In this document: positions 1-9,440 of the stretch, in pieces | How positions within the stretch are numbered: the stretch's first letter is position 1 | Layout of the letters: every line of letters begins with the position of its first letter | The notes under the pieces: model-generated | Seen by the model: the letters and a program-made list of their open reading frames with translations, nothing else | Databases searched by the model: none | Told to the model about the DNA's origin: nothing | Position numbers and translations under genes: made by a program | Origin: Klebsormidium nitens | Taxonomy: Eukaryota; Streptophyta; Klebsormidiophyceae; Klebsormidiales; Klebsormidiaceae | Assembly: GCA_000708835.1 (NCBI GenBank) | Contig: DF236981.1 | Coordinates: forward strand, 1 to 64,000 | DNA length: 64,000 nt | Direction: 5' to 3'

Positions 1-385
1 GTCACAAGACCGCTGTGGTATAGTGTGGGGAAGATACTCCATCACATTTTGACACAGTTTTCCATAGTCTTTCCAGACCTCACTTTCAATCTGTGTAGTG
101 CCACAAAAACCTTTCAGACTGTCAATCTCTGCGAGATGCTGGATGTTGTGAACTTCATCCCTCAAACCTGCAACAACAAGATCACTCCACATCATTTTGG
201 AGAGGATAGATTTATTCTTGAAACCAGGCACCAAAGTATAGTCATGAAAAGCATCGGCAGTGTCGCTAGACATACCAACCTGAGAACTTACCTTCAATGG
301 CTGCTTTGACTCTAGCAGAAAAACAATTGCCTCCTGGTTCCTTGGATGGATGCATGAGGGCGGTGGATGTGCCAGCCACTTGCAC
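1..385 (-). CDS. 3' portion of an unknown multi-exon gene (runs off left edge)
   Basis: I do not recognise the product. Two exons fit together on the minus strand. One is 385 down to 292: acceptor ...TTCAG, donor GAAG/GTAAGT, 31 codons plus one base. The next is 167 down to 1: acceptor GTTGTTGCAG, phase restored, open to the window edge. The joined peptide contains ...KAAIEGLRDEVHNIQ... and reads as a soluble, mixed-charge protein with no membrane segment. The 124-bp intron between them (168-291) is itself almost fully open in another frame, so a retained-intron or longer-exon reading cannot be excluded. Upstream exons must lie above 385; an ATG-starting stretch near 477 with a donor-like GTGTAG is possible but its phase does not fit cleanly. 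Confidence is for a real gene, not for a function. Confidence 0.5.
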
Positions 386-816
386 CTGAACAATGTACCA
401 GAAATGTAAATAGGATAAAAACACTACATTAACTGCAGTAGATATTTCTACACCTGGTGGAATAGTATTCTGCATATCTAGATGTACATACTTTCCATGA
501 GCGGAAAAGGCCTACCAGAAAATCATCGGAAACTGGATGTAACAGAAAAGCTCAAAATGTTGCACAATGGGCGGCACCAGAATCTGATGAATGTAGCAAG
601 CTTTGTTCTACAGCATGTATTGTTTCCGGTAGATTGCATGTCACCTGCTACTATGCTGAGCTGTTAACCCCTTCGGCGTCAAGCGCTGCGAGCGAGCAAC
701 AGGCACGAAGCTCGCCGCTTCCTTGCTCATGACCTTGACTGATCAGTGGCTAGAATGTTATGTTCCGTTATATGGCTCTCCGCAGTCACTTGACATTTAC
801 CGAACAACGAACGATT

Positions 817-990
817 ACCAACAAATACGGTTAAAATGGCTTGAGTTTTGGCCAATCAACGTGCGACGATTGCCATGTCGCAGGGTAACGAATCAAAGAC
901 CAACAAATAGGGTTAAGACGTAGGACGATTGAAATGGCTTGAGTTTTGGCCAATCAAGGTGCGACATCTGCCATGTCTTAGGGTCAAGTA
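817..990. repeat. Imperfect direct duplication, unit ~80-98 bp
   Basis: The block ACCAACAAATA...GGTTAA...AAATGGCTTGAGTTTTGGCC...GCCATGTC occurs twice (from 817 and from 899). The AAATGGCTTGAG core is 98 bp apart (834 and 932). An indel of about 16 bp separates the copies. Confidence 0.8.
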
Positions 991-1111
991 TAATTCGAGT
1001 CTCACGCGGACGGTGAAAATTCGTTCCGAGTCCATGGTTTACGACTCACTACGTCGGAGAGTTGCCCCACACTCCGACGAAGAGTTGCTACTATAAGAAG
1101 CTGCACGGTCT

Positions 1112-1175
1112 GCAGTTTGTGCTCATTCGTAATTCATCAGTGCAGCTTCGCAGTTTGTGCTCATTCGTAATTCAT
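1112..1175. repeat. 26-bp direct repeat, two copies, period 38
   Basis: The string GCAGTTTGTGCTCATTCG followed by TAATTCAT appears at 1112-1137 and again, exact, at 1150-1175. It sits next to the 29-bp array further right, so the whole 0.8-1.4 kb stretch is repeat rich. Confidence 0.9.
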
Positions 1176-1243
1176 TGGTAAAAAAAAGCAGCAGCTGCAA
1201 GCACCTTCCATTTTCACAGTAGCGAGTCGGGTGTACGCTCACT

Positions 1244-1753
1244 TCATAATAACCACTCTCCCATCGCGCCATCCCCTCCTACCTCAAGAGCAAAGCAGCT
1301 GTCGACGCGGTCTGATGGCCGCACGCGTGGACGACGCGGTCTGATGGCCGCACGCGTGGAGGGCGCGGTCTGATGGCCGCACGCGTGGAGGGCGCGGTCT
1401 GATGGCCGCACGCGTGAAGCTTGGTTGGCGTCCCGAAACGGCCAGAGGTACGGCCGCTCTGCCATGACTCCGCCCAAGACCGGCGCGTCCGGATCCCAGC
1501 CTTCCGCTCCGCTCCCGTCCCCCAAAACTGCTGCTAACTCCGAATCATCGTAAATTCGGACGTCTCCGCCGCCGACCTCTTCGCCGTACTCCTGGTCCGT
1601 TCTGACGATCCTGTCGGATGCTTCTGCGTCCGAATCCGCCCTCTCGCTACGGGCCGCTTCAACCGGGTTCCCGGACACCGCTTCCCCCGCCATGCTCGAC
1701 CACCCAGCTGCGAGCTTCTTACAGCTCACCTGCACAGAAGAACTTGCAACCAT
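1244..1753 (-). CDS. Hypothetical ORF, 169 aa, with repeat-encoded C-terminus
   Basis: An ATG-initiated open frame on the minus strand. Its N-terminal two thirds are acidic (ERADSDAEASDR, EYGEEVGGGDVRIYDD), and its C-terminal third is translated from the 29-bp tandem repeats. Because 29 is not a multiple of three, successive units are read in different frames, giving no protein-level repeat. A good donor sequence (GTGCAG/GTGAGC) lies close to the first ATG, so the ORF may be one exon of a larger gene, with the second ATG (MAGEAVSG) as an alternative start. No family was recognised. It may be a fragment of a mobile element, but no transposase motif is visible. Weak case. Confidence 0.3.
   Translation of the reverse strand: MVASSSVQVSCKKLAAGWSSMAGEAVSGNPVEAARSERADSDAEASDRIVRTDQEYGEEVGGGDVRIYDDSELAAVLGDGSGAEGWDPDAPVLGGVMAERPYLWPFRDANQASRVRPSDRALHACGHQTAPSTRAAIRPRRPRVRPSDRVDSCFALEVGGDGAMGEWLL
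1304..1418. repeat. 29-bp GC-rich tandem repeat, ~4 copies
   Basis: The unit GCGGTCTGATGGCCGCACG(CGTG...) begins at 1307, 1336, 1365 and 1394, an exact period of 29. Copies differ at one or two bases just after the palindromic ACGCGT. It is a contiguous tandem array with no spacers. Confidence 0.95.
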
Positions 1754-2848
1754 TCATCTCGTGCTTCATTGCACGGTCAGTTATGCTGAAAAGTGGCCAA
1801 GTATGCATTGACTGATCCGCTGAGTTCTTCAAGCCCCTCCTACCCGCTTATGTGCGACGGCTCATCGAATAATACTTCGAAAAACAAACCCACCGATCGC
1901 ACTTGCCCACGTCAACTTCGTGCTCTATTCAAACCATAGACACAACGTAAAACCCCTAGACCAGCTTCCAGTGAGGACTTCGACGAAACAAGCGGCCGCC
2001 GTCTGAAACAGGTCCACTGCGTAGAACTATCTCTCGGTACATATTCCTCATCACCCTGCTCGTATTTGTAACCCTAATTCGCCACAGAACGCATCAGCCG
2101 GAAAGTCAGCCAGATTATAAAGAGGCATGCACCACAACAGGACCCCCACACCCCGTCTCCGGCCGAACGAAACCTTCCCACATCGTGACCCCCTTCCAGA
2201 GAAACGATCTGCAACACAGTGAACACCCACATCCGAACCATAAGCATGAGACGAAGCACTCCTGCGCTACCATGCATCCAGATTTGCCCACATGTCTTTC
2301 AACTTTCCAGCACAAACAAAGCTCGCCTTACCTTTCACAGAATCAGACCAAATCACATCACAACCCTCTCTTCATACCATGACAGCACGCCACGGCAAGC
2401 CTCGCCACCTGCTGTTGATCTGACATTTGCACACCTTGTTACATAAGCCAATAGGTGTAATTTGCATGAAGATGGCGCGCATGCTGCAGCTTGGCACAGT
2501 TACATATCGGCGCCGTACACCCCTCCGTCAGCGCAGACGAACAGCAAACTTGGCTGCCTTCTGACAAAGAACTATGCAGATCGGCGAGCGTTGCCGCCTC
2601 TTCCGGCGCCCATTCTGAAGATGATCATAATGACAACATTCGATCTTCAATCGTCAGAACGCCGCGCGTTTAAAGAGCTTCAAGGAGTGCCAGAGAGATA
2701 AGGCTTGAGTTTGCAACAATCGCCAAACCACGCCCGCGCCCGATTTCCTGCCGTACAATTTAACGTCACACCGGTTTCTAAGACTAACACTCTATTCACA
2801 ATTATAAGTTCTTATCGTCCACGCTGCATGCACTTCTAATTCAAAATA
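1754..2848. other. No supportable gene
   Basis: Only short overlapping open frames, none with splice-consistent continuation or a recognisable motif. The plus strand is C-rich around 2100-2420. It ends at the stop codon of the minus-strand paralog. Confidence 0.5.
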
Positions 2849-4397
2849 TCAGGCCATCGTCTTCTGCCGTTTACCACCGTCCGAAACGCCGTCATCGAAG
2901 CCGACACCTCTTGTCCACGTGGCTTCTACCAGCTGACTGATCCACCACAAGTGCTCCTCCTTCGCGCTCTCCATGCGCTGTTGCACCGCCGGCTCGCTCT
3001 TGCGCGCGCGCGCCTGTGCGCGCTGCCGCTCGCGCAGTACCCATGCCGGCTTCAGGTTCATGTCCTTCATGTGATCATGCAGCTTCTCAGCCTGCAGACA
3101 TTGAAAAAAACAGCTTCGTTCTGCAGAACAACACAACAGAGCCCCAGCTTCGACCGCATCGGGCGGCGGGATTATAGATTGAATCCCCGTCCGCGCGCGG
3201 GCGCGCGCGCTGTCACCGCTCCGATAGCCTTACCTGCTCCTGCGTCATCATCTGAAGCAGCGCTCTACTGATGCCCCAATAGTCGTACAGGTCCCGCATT
3301 GTCCACATGCTAGCTCCACATCCATGATAGCGTTCTTTGTAGAAGAACTGGTCGCACAGTGTCAATCTCTTGTCTTCCGTGCCCTGCCGCCACTCACTCA
3401 GCATTTCTTCGATGCATCCTGCAATGAAAGCATACACATAGTTGCTCGTTTCGTGTTTCTGATATCATCAACAGAACGAAAACAGCGCCCAACACAACCG
3501 AATTCTGGCTGACTGGTGACGTACAAATCAGATTATCCGTTGACCAGAATCCAAATTCACTGCTCCAACTCGCTCACCCTCTCAGGACAATTGTCTGATC
3601 ACCGTGATGAGATTCCTGATCCACCTCACTGTAGACACTCCGAATGGCTGGCTCAACTTTCCATGCTGGCACAGTATGATGGCCAACTTCAGAATCACCT
3701 CCCACCCTTCAGCAGCCAAAGACAACCTAGCGCAGAGGTTTACAGTGAAAAAGATGAAGTCTTCCGCTTCATCACTGTCCAGCACCGCCGTGGCTGTCAA
3801 GAAGTATCTGAATAAGAATGAACAGCGCCTCTCCTCAAGCGTAGCGCTATCTGATGCAGTGCATGCGAACTTCCCCGCCCAGATTCTCGTCAGCAAGTAG
3901 AATTTTCTGCTCTGTACAATCAGCCCTGGCAGGCCATAATGTCTGTTGATCGAGCTAGCTGACGGCACGAACAGAAGGACGTAATTGAAGAAGTTATTAA
4001 AGGCGCCCGCGCCCAAACAAACAAAAGCCATGCAAGCGCCTCCCTGTGTCTATGGCAGCCCAACTCTTAACAGATCGTGCGCCTTGCACAGCAAGCCGAT
4101 GCTTCGCAGACCATCGAGGCCATTCACACTCACCATCAGCGATGTATGCTCCGTCGTGCTCATCCATGAAGGCGGCCGCCGCGAGTTCCGCCGACCGAAC
4201 GAACCGTCGCAAGTCGGCGACATCGACGAATCCCGCGTCCACGTCAGCCCGCTTCGCCCCTAAGCTTAACAGGATAATACGCTTGCACGGGGAAGGAAAA
4301 GTCAGGGGACACTGCTCCAGATAAGCACGTCCGGTCTTCCGGCGCGCCAGGCTTCCACCACCAACTGCGACTGACTTATCTGCACAGTGTCAGCCAT
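2849..4397 (-). pseudogene. Uncharacterised gene, member A of a divergent paralogous pair; frame interrupted in exon 1
   Basis: Function unknown. Exon 3 is 3091-2849 (81 codons, stop TGA), exon 2 is 3418-3234, and exon 1 ends at 4134 with a strong donor (GATG/GTGAGTG). Exon 1 to 2 is phase 1 and exon 2 to 3 is phase 0, exactly as in the plus-strand gene at 5268-6577. Protein similarity spans all three exons: GAKRADVDAGF versus GADRGRVEAGF, ending IADG versus IAHG; then the MWTMRDLYDYWGIS region versus IWVLRQLLDVYGVS; then AEKLHDHM versus AERLLEHL. In exon 1 a start-like MADTVQISQ (ATG at 4397) and the homologous body (AYLEQCPLTFPS onward) lie in different frames. That implies a one-base indel, an unseen upstream exon or a sequencing error. 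Product would be a mostly helical, charged protein of about 215 residues with no membrane segment. Confidence 0.6.
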
Positions 4398-4400
4398 CCT

Positions 4401-4787
4401 CTAAAGCCTCCTGTACGAATACCACCTCATGTCGAACTCTTCGATCATGCGCCAGAAACTTTCCCCCCTCAGCACTTTGTACTCGAACAAGAATTGCAGA
4501 AGATCTCGTAGTAGCTGCCACTCCGAGGGCCCCGCGCCTGCGTAAAGATCCAAGTGCACGATCGCTGCGTCCAGAGTCGCACACAAGCACTGCTTCGAAT
4601 AGACACGACCGCGCACCAGCCGTAGCAGAAAATGTTCCCGCGCCGTCCGGCCCCGCTCGTGCTTAGGAAACCGCTCACTGATCCAGAAAAACCGCTCAAC
4701 GGTGTCCAGCCGCCAGCCCCTTACAATCGCCCTAAACACGCGATCTCCCACCAATCCAGGGGGCAGTTGAAAACCTTGGAAGCGCAT
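4401..4787 (-). CDS. Hypothetical ORF, 128 aa, possible third diverged copy of the same family
   Basis: ATG at 4787, TAG at 4401-4403, only 3 bp before the ATG of the downstream paralog A on the same strand. The protein is rich in aromatic and basic residues. Two stretches look like exon 2 of the paralogous pair: VFRAIVRGW resembles IIREVLRTW, and WQLLRDLLQF...FWRMIEE resembles WVLRQLLDV...LQRIREQ. The ORF may therefore be a diverged extra copy, or an N-terminal part of gene A displaced by frame changes. It shows no match to a family I know. The open frame and ATG are seen; the relationship is inferred by eye. Confidence 0.4.
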   Translation of the reverse strand: MRFQGFQLPPGLVGDRVFRAIVRGWRLDTVERFFWISERFPKHERGRTAREHFLLRLVRGRVYSKQCLCATLDAAIVHLDLYAGAGPSEWQLLRDLLQFLFEYKVLRGESFWRMIEEFDMRWYSYRRL

Positions 4788-5267
4788 CTTATGACATGCG
4801 CCTATCCTCGTAGCACTTGTCCTCCTATTTTATGCAGGCGTAATGAACGCCACGAAGCTTCCCTAAAAGGACTGCCTCGTCCTTCTCTCATGGCCTTTTC
4901 GAATAGTGTGATCCGTACCTCGTCACCAAGCATCAACATCATGCACGACCACCATTAACGTACACTGTACGGATTGGCGACCTCGTGAATGCCAGCGTGC
5001 AAACAGCGCCGAGCATGCACGGTACTCAAAACAGCGCGGCAATGACTCACCAAAGCGCCGCGGCGGCACGCCTGTCCGTGCACGCGGTTTCCAGCTGTAC
5101 GGACATGGTCGTACAATTACCATGGTATCGGCCCAAGGGAAGAAACCGCAACAGGAAATAAAGAATATGAACCCGGTGCACTAAAGACCACAAATGCTCG
5201 CCCGCGCTCGTGAAGCAGAACCGCCTCTGCGAATCGGATCTCGGCGCCCCCGTCAGCAGCATCCGCC
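4788..5267. promoter_or_regulatory. Spacer between the divergent unknown genes
   Basis: A 480-bp region separating the start of the 128-aa ORF (minus) from the ATG of paralog B (plus). It must hold both promoters if the start assignments are right. I see no TATA box or other convincing element. Confidence 0.35.
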
Positions 5268-6577
5268 ATGGCGAGAATTAGGCGCCAAACGCTGCTGTCG
5301 TTGAGACAAGATGAGCTGCGGCAGCTGCTGTATCGAGCAGCGCTCGCATGCACTGACGCGTCCTACGTTCAGGAGAATCCACTCGTATTTCCCAGCCAGC
5401 GCCAGCGCACACTGCTCTTCAGAATGGGGGCTGACAGGGGTCGTGTGGAAGCCGGCTTCAACAGCAGGCAGGAATTGCAGCAGTTCTTCGACGAGACTCG
5501 AGAACACCTGATACAATTCAAAGCTGCTCACCGGCCAGGAACCGGCATCGCACACGGTGAGTATCATCCCTGACTTAAATGCCGCTGTGGATCTTATGAA
5601 CGTCAAACAGTCCTCATTGCAGAGGTGGATCATCTCCACGGCAAACCAAGGATAACTCTAGATGTCGTCTTTCTACAAAGAGCATGTGAGGAGATTGCAG
5701 AAGCAAGCTTCGTAAAGTTCGATCGTAGGATTTCACTGCTACTCAACCACCAGCTGCCGGCACCCTGACGAGATGTCCGTAATAATCTCTCATAAATCTT
5801 CATGATAAGCAGCTGGTGTGAATGCGCGATTACAGCGACCATCGTCCACTGAACTGCGCCACGCGGTCGCCAGATATTCTCAGCGAGACCCTGAGCGAGG
5901 TTATTAACATCGCTGCCATTCACCAGGTATAAATAACCAGTCATCCGCAAATACAACGCGATCCTCCTGAAATCATTGACGATCGCAACACAGGTATCAT
6001 CCGAGAGGTTCTTCGCACCTGGGCCCCACCGGGACACAAGCTCCAGACGCTACGCGAGCAACATTATGCAGTCCTTCTGGGCCCCTGCAACATGACCATT
6101 TGGGTCCTCCGCCAGCTGCTGGACGTGTACGGCGTGTCCGGCGCCTGCCTCCAGAGGATCCGCGAGCAGTCAAGGGTACGTGATCACTACGTGGTGGTAC
6201 TCCACTATTCCTCTCAACACGAACATGCGGGCCGAGTCAAAATGAAAAAGCGCCTCGCTCTTTCCTCGCTCTGACAACCTCCAACCGTTGCAAGCTGATC
6301 ACGTTGTTATAATCGCGCAGGCAGAACGACTTCTCCTTATCGCTCTGACAGCCTCCAACCATTATAAGCTGATCGCGCTAGTAACTTCGTGCAGGCAGAA
6401 CGACTACTGGAACATCTGCGCACGCTCCCAAACAACTCCCCCACCGAGGTGCTCGGGCGCCGACAGGCCGCGCGGATTGCCGCCAGCCGCAACGATCCCG
6501 CCGTGCGCGCGCGGATTGCTGCTGCCCTCGACCGTCAGACGGCCGCCATCACCGAGCTGGTCGAGTTCTTGAACTAG
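5268..6577 (+). CDS. Uncharacterised gene, member B of the divergent paralogous pair (intact, 217 aa)
   Basis: Function unknown. Three exons fit exactly: 5268-5556 (donor CACG/GTGAGT, phase 1), 5994-6175 (donor AAGG/GTACGT, phase 0) and 6395-6577 (stop TAG). Together they make 654 nt, 217 residues. The protein starts MARIRRQTLLSL, is predominantly charged and probably helical, has no signal peptide or membrane segment, and ends ITELVEFLN. It aligns by eye along its whole length with the minus-strand gene at 2849-4397, and the two share both intron positions and phases, so they arose by duplication with inversion. Intron 2 carries a 74-bp duplication that creates a second, upstream acceptor at 6320; using it shifts the frame. 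An upstream exon cannot be excluded. No known family recognised. Confidence 0.65.
6267..6414. repeat. 74-bp tandem duplication spanning a splice acceptor
   Basis: CGCTCTGACA(A/G)CCTCCAACC...AAGCTGATC...GCAGGCAGAACGACT occurs at 6267-6340 and again from 6341, period exactly 74. Each copy ends in the same CAG/GCAGAACGAC acceptor and exon start. The copies differ at several bases, so the duplication is not brand new. Confidence 0.9.
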
Positions 6578-7350
6578 TCAAGGAACAATGAAACGGAGCA
6601 AGCAACTCGTCTAATTACGAATCGGCTGAAATAATACTTGTATAAGAATCACACAAATTGCTGCTGCTCGCGGCCGTCAAACGGCCGCCATCAATTAGAT
6701 ACACAACTTATGAAAACAGTCCAATAATAAGAAGATGAAGCGATACAACCTGACCAGATTCGAGTCGACTAAAGGATTATTTGTCAACGAACAGCGCACC
6801 CAGTGTACGGCAGTCCTCGACCATCTCATAACGTGCGAACGGTACATTATCATAGTATCCTACTGCACGCTTATGGAAATTGTTCATTTGACATCTCTTT
6901 ACATCCGTCATTCCAATGCGCATGATGATAACACTCTTCTTTTCGTGAAATACACGTAGCTCGTTGTCATATCAGCAAAATTCACACCATGATCAGGCGC
7001 CTGTACAGCGACTGAAAGTAATTTTATGTCCCTACTCTCAAAAAGTAAGCTACACATAATGTCCTCGAAAAAACTGCACTGCGCTCGAGTCCGCAGAACA
7101 CTATTCCACTGTCGCTTTTCCGCTCCCTCTGTATCCGTTTTCGCCTCTGGCGAAACCGCTCGCCGGCGCCACGTGTCGACTGTACAAACGGTTAACGGCT
7201 AACGGCTAATAGCTAACTACGATCGTTTCCGTTCCGTTGCCCCCACGGTCGCCGCCCCCCGCTCGTTCCGGTCGGCCATGCCGCTCACCCCTGCCCGCGC
7301 GCGCGGCCGCCTCGGACGCGCCCGCGGCCCTGTCGAACGGCCGCCGCACC
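6578..7350. other. Intergenic, no gene seen
   Basis: Between the stop of paralog B and the stop of the F-box gene (tail to tail). It contains a small array of the heptamer TAACGGC and variants at 7191-7217. Nothing else recognisable. Confidence 0.5.
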
Positions 7351-8490
7351 TCAGAAAAAGACCCCGAACGACAGATCGTCCCGCTTGATCGCCCGCAGGA
7401 ACTCTGCTTGATCCCCATTCAGGCCGCTCAAAATCAAGGTGCTCAGGCTCTCCTTCTCCAGCAGCGGCGCCAGGGTCGCCAGCTCGACACCGCCGATATC
7501 TCCGCCGCCCTCCAAGCCCAAGTCCAGAACCTTGAGCTCCTTCAGACTGCACAGGCACTCCACGATCTCGTCCAGGCCACTGTCTTCGACCGTGCCCACG
7601 TGGATCATTCCAGACAAGCTCGCATATTTCAAATAGGGCGCCTGGCAGGCGATGCTGCGAAAGGTGTCAATGAACAAGTCCGCGTCGCTGCGATAACTGT
7701 GATTGTGCCCAAAGACCGACAGCCGCTCCAGGTTCCCCATTATCGGCCACGGCTCCCCAAAAGTCTCCCCTTCGACCGTCGTCTCCTGCAACACCTGGTA
7801 AAGCCCTTCCTCGCCGATCATCTGATCGGGCGAATCTCTGTCCACGATAACGAGCTCAGTGAGGTTCGGGAACACAAATGGCTGCACTATCGAATAAGCC
7901 TCGCAGACCATGTCGAGCTTGAGATACCGAACGGACTCCCCTCCTCGAATGCTCTCCATTGAGAACATAGGAACACTGTTCTTCACGAACAAGTTCACGG
8001 GCCCCTCGCCGAGCTCAGCCAAGAAAAGCTCAATCCCCTTCCAGAGATCCGGGGCAGCGTCGGATCCGCACGACGTAGCGCCCACCTCGAAGCCGAGCGC
8101 GCGCAGAGACTGCCCGTTCTTGCCCACCAACAACAGGGCGTCTGCCAAGGCGATCTCGTCCTGCCAGATGTCGTCATGCACGATCATCAATTCCTTCCAG
8201 ACGACCCTGCACAAGCCAGCTGATTTCACTACATTCAAGAGAGACGTATGAATCTTGAGCACCTCCAGCGACTTGTACTCATCGCAGAAGGAGAAGCTCC
8301 CGTTCTGCTTGCTCAGGCACCTCTCAGGATCCACCAGGCAGAGGCTCTTTGCATTCGCCCTAAAGTGCTGTAAGAAACTGCTGCACACCCACTTCGCGTG
8401 CCGCCGGTAGTCCTTAGGGCTCTTGTTCTTAAACTTGTCAAGTATGACGTTCACGAGATCGAGCGGCATACGCGCGAATTGATCCGCCAT
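7351..8490 (-). CDS. Intronless F-box / leucine-rich-repeat-like protein, 379 aa
   Basis: One uninterrupted ATG-started frame (ATG at 8490, TGA at 7351-7353). Residues about 8-45 (MPLDLVNVILDKF...DYRRHAKWVCSSF) look like an F-box: a short hydrophobic Leu/Pro/Asp helix start, then a Trp-containing amphipathic segment. F-box proteins dock substrates onto SCF ubiquitin ligases through SKP1. The rest has spaced leucine patterns (LRALGFEV, VRYLKLDM, LTELVIVD, LERLSVFG, LKVLDLGL, LSTLILSG), as expected of irregular leucine-rich repeats used for substrate binding. The absence of introns contrasts with the intron-dense genes to the right, suggesting a young, retrocopied or lineage-specific gene. The F-box assignment is moderately secure; the substrate is unknown. 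The first ATG in the frame is used; a GTG-led extension to 8556 is ignored. Confidence 0.65.
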   Translation of the reverse strand: MADQFARMPLDLVNVILDKFKNKSPKDYRRHAKWVCSSFLQHFRANAKSLCLVDPERCLSKQNGSFSFCDEYKSLEVLKIHTSLLNVVKSAGLCRVVWKELMIVHDDIWQDEIALADALLLVGKNGQSLRALGFEVGATSCGSDAAPDLWKGIELFLAELGEGPVNLFVKNSVPMFSMESIRGGESVRYLKLDMVCEAYSIVQPFVFPNLTELVIVDRDSPDQMIGEEGLYQVLQETTVEGETFGEPWPIMGNLERLSVFGHNHSYRSDADLFIDTFRSIACQAPYLKYASLSGMIHVGTVEDSGLDEIVECLCSLKELKVLDLGLEGGGDIGGVELATLAPLLEKESLSTLILSGLNGDQAEFLRAIKRDDLSFGVFF

Positions 8491-9440
8491 AGCGCCTCGT
8501 CTAAAGTCCCCACAAACAGAAGGAGCGCCCCGTCGGAAACTTGCAGAATCGCCCACTTGCTAAGAAGCAGCTTTGCAAATGACCAAACTGGGAATGACCT
8601 CAAAAACAACAGCCCTCGACTCGGCCACTCTCGGACAGCGGTCGCGCCGCGCCGCCGCGCGCCAAGCCCAGTCATCATGTTCAAGCTCGTACATAAGTAT
8701 TGGCCCGCCGTGCTGGACGCATGCAACGAGTCCGTACGAGCTTGTCGCGCGCCGCAACGAAGATCATCTAAAACCGCGCGCCCGATGCCCACGTGAACTT
8801 TGATGTCGGCCTCTTCGAAGACACCGCACTGTCAGCATCGTACGCTTGCATGCATGCACGTCTTGATCAAGAAGTACAAAATGCGGTCACGTCGAACAGC
8901 CCACCTCATGCAAGCCGACCCCAACGAGCTTCCTGTTCGTAATGGCGGCACTCAGTCTCTTGTTCAAAGAGCCCAAACTCCGTTGAAATCTTCCTCTTTC
9001 CCTGCAAGACTGTGCGAAACAAAGGCGCCCGTGGCTTGGCCTTCCTCCGCCGTGCAAAGTGCTGGTGATGCGCGTGGCGGTGCGTCTGCTGAAAGAACCA
9101 CTTGCGGGCGGCGCTGCTGGTGAGTTATTCTCATCATATGGCTGCTCGATCGACCGCGCAGCTGATGAGACCTACCCACATGCTCGACCCTGAAATCGTA
9201 GAACAAAATGAAGCCATTGTGAAATATCCTGCGGATTTCTGTCGGCCCATTAAAGGATCGAGCTTCACTTCCGCCCCTTCCTTCTCGTCCAAGCACAATC
9301 TGCCGATTCTCAGCCTTGCTGCAATACTTTGCCGGCCCTTCCGAATATGATTATATGAAAACGTGATTCACGCAGTGCGTAGTTCGAAAGCTTCTCGTTC
9401 CTATTAAGACCGTTCTAAGGCATCCTGCGAGATTGTTTCT
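8491..9440. other. No supportable gene; several coding-like fragments
   Basis: Short open frames on both strands (for example minus 9296-8964) have no consistent splice continuation or motif. Upstream sequence of the F-box gene lies here. I cannot assign a gene. Confidence 0.4.

Larger units (their letters stand above)
386..1243. other. Non-coding, repeat-containing stretch
   Basis: No supportable gene. It may hold further 5' exons of the left-edge gene (386-480). It also contains two sets of short direct repeats listed separately. Confidence 0.5.

Noticed and set aside
1304-1418. CRISPR-like repeats
   Set aside because: The 29-bp units are directly contiguous without unique spacers and lie in a eukaryotic genome; this is a minisatellite.
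3582-4031. 149-codon minus-strand open frame, partly hydrophobic
   Set aside because: It falls inside the phase-conserved intron between exon 1 (ends 4134) and exon 2 (starts 3418) of paralog A, and nothing in paralog B matches it.
5630-6037. 135-codon minus-strand open frame
   Set aside because: Antisense and almost entirely within intron 1 of paralog B; no motif.
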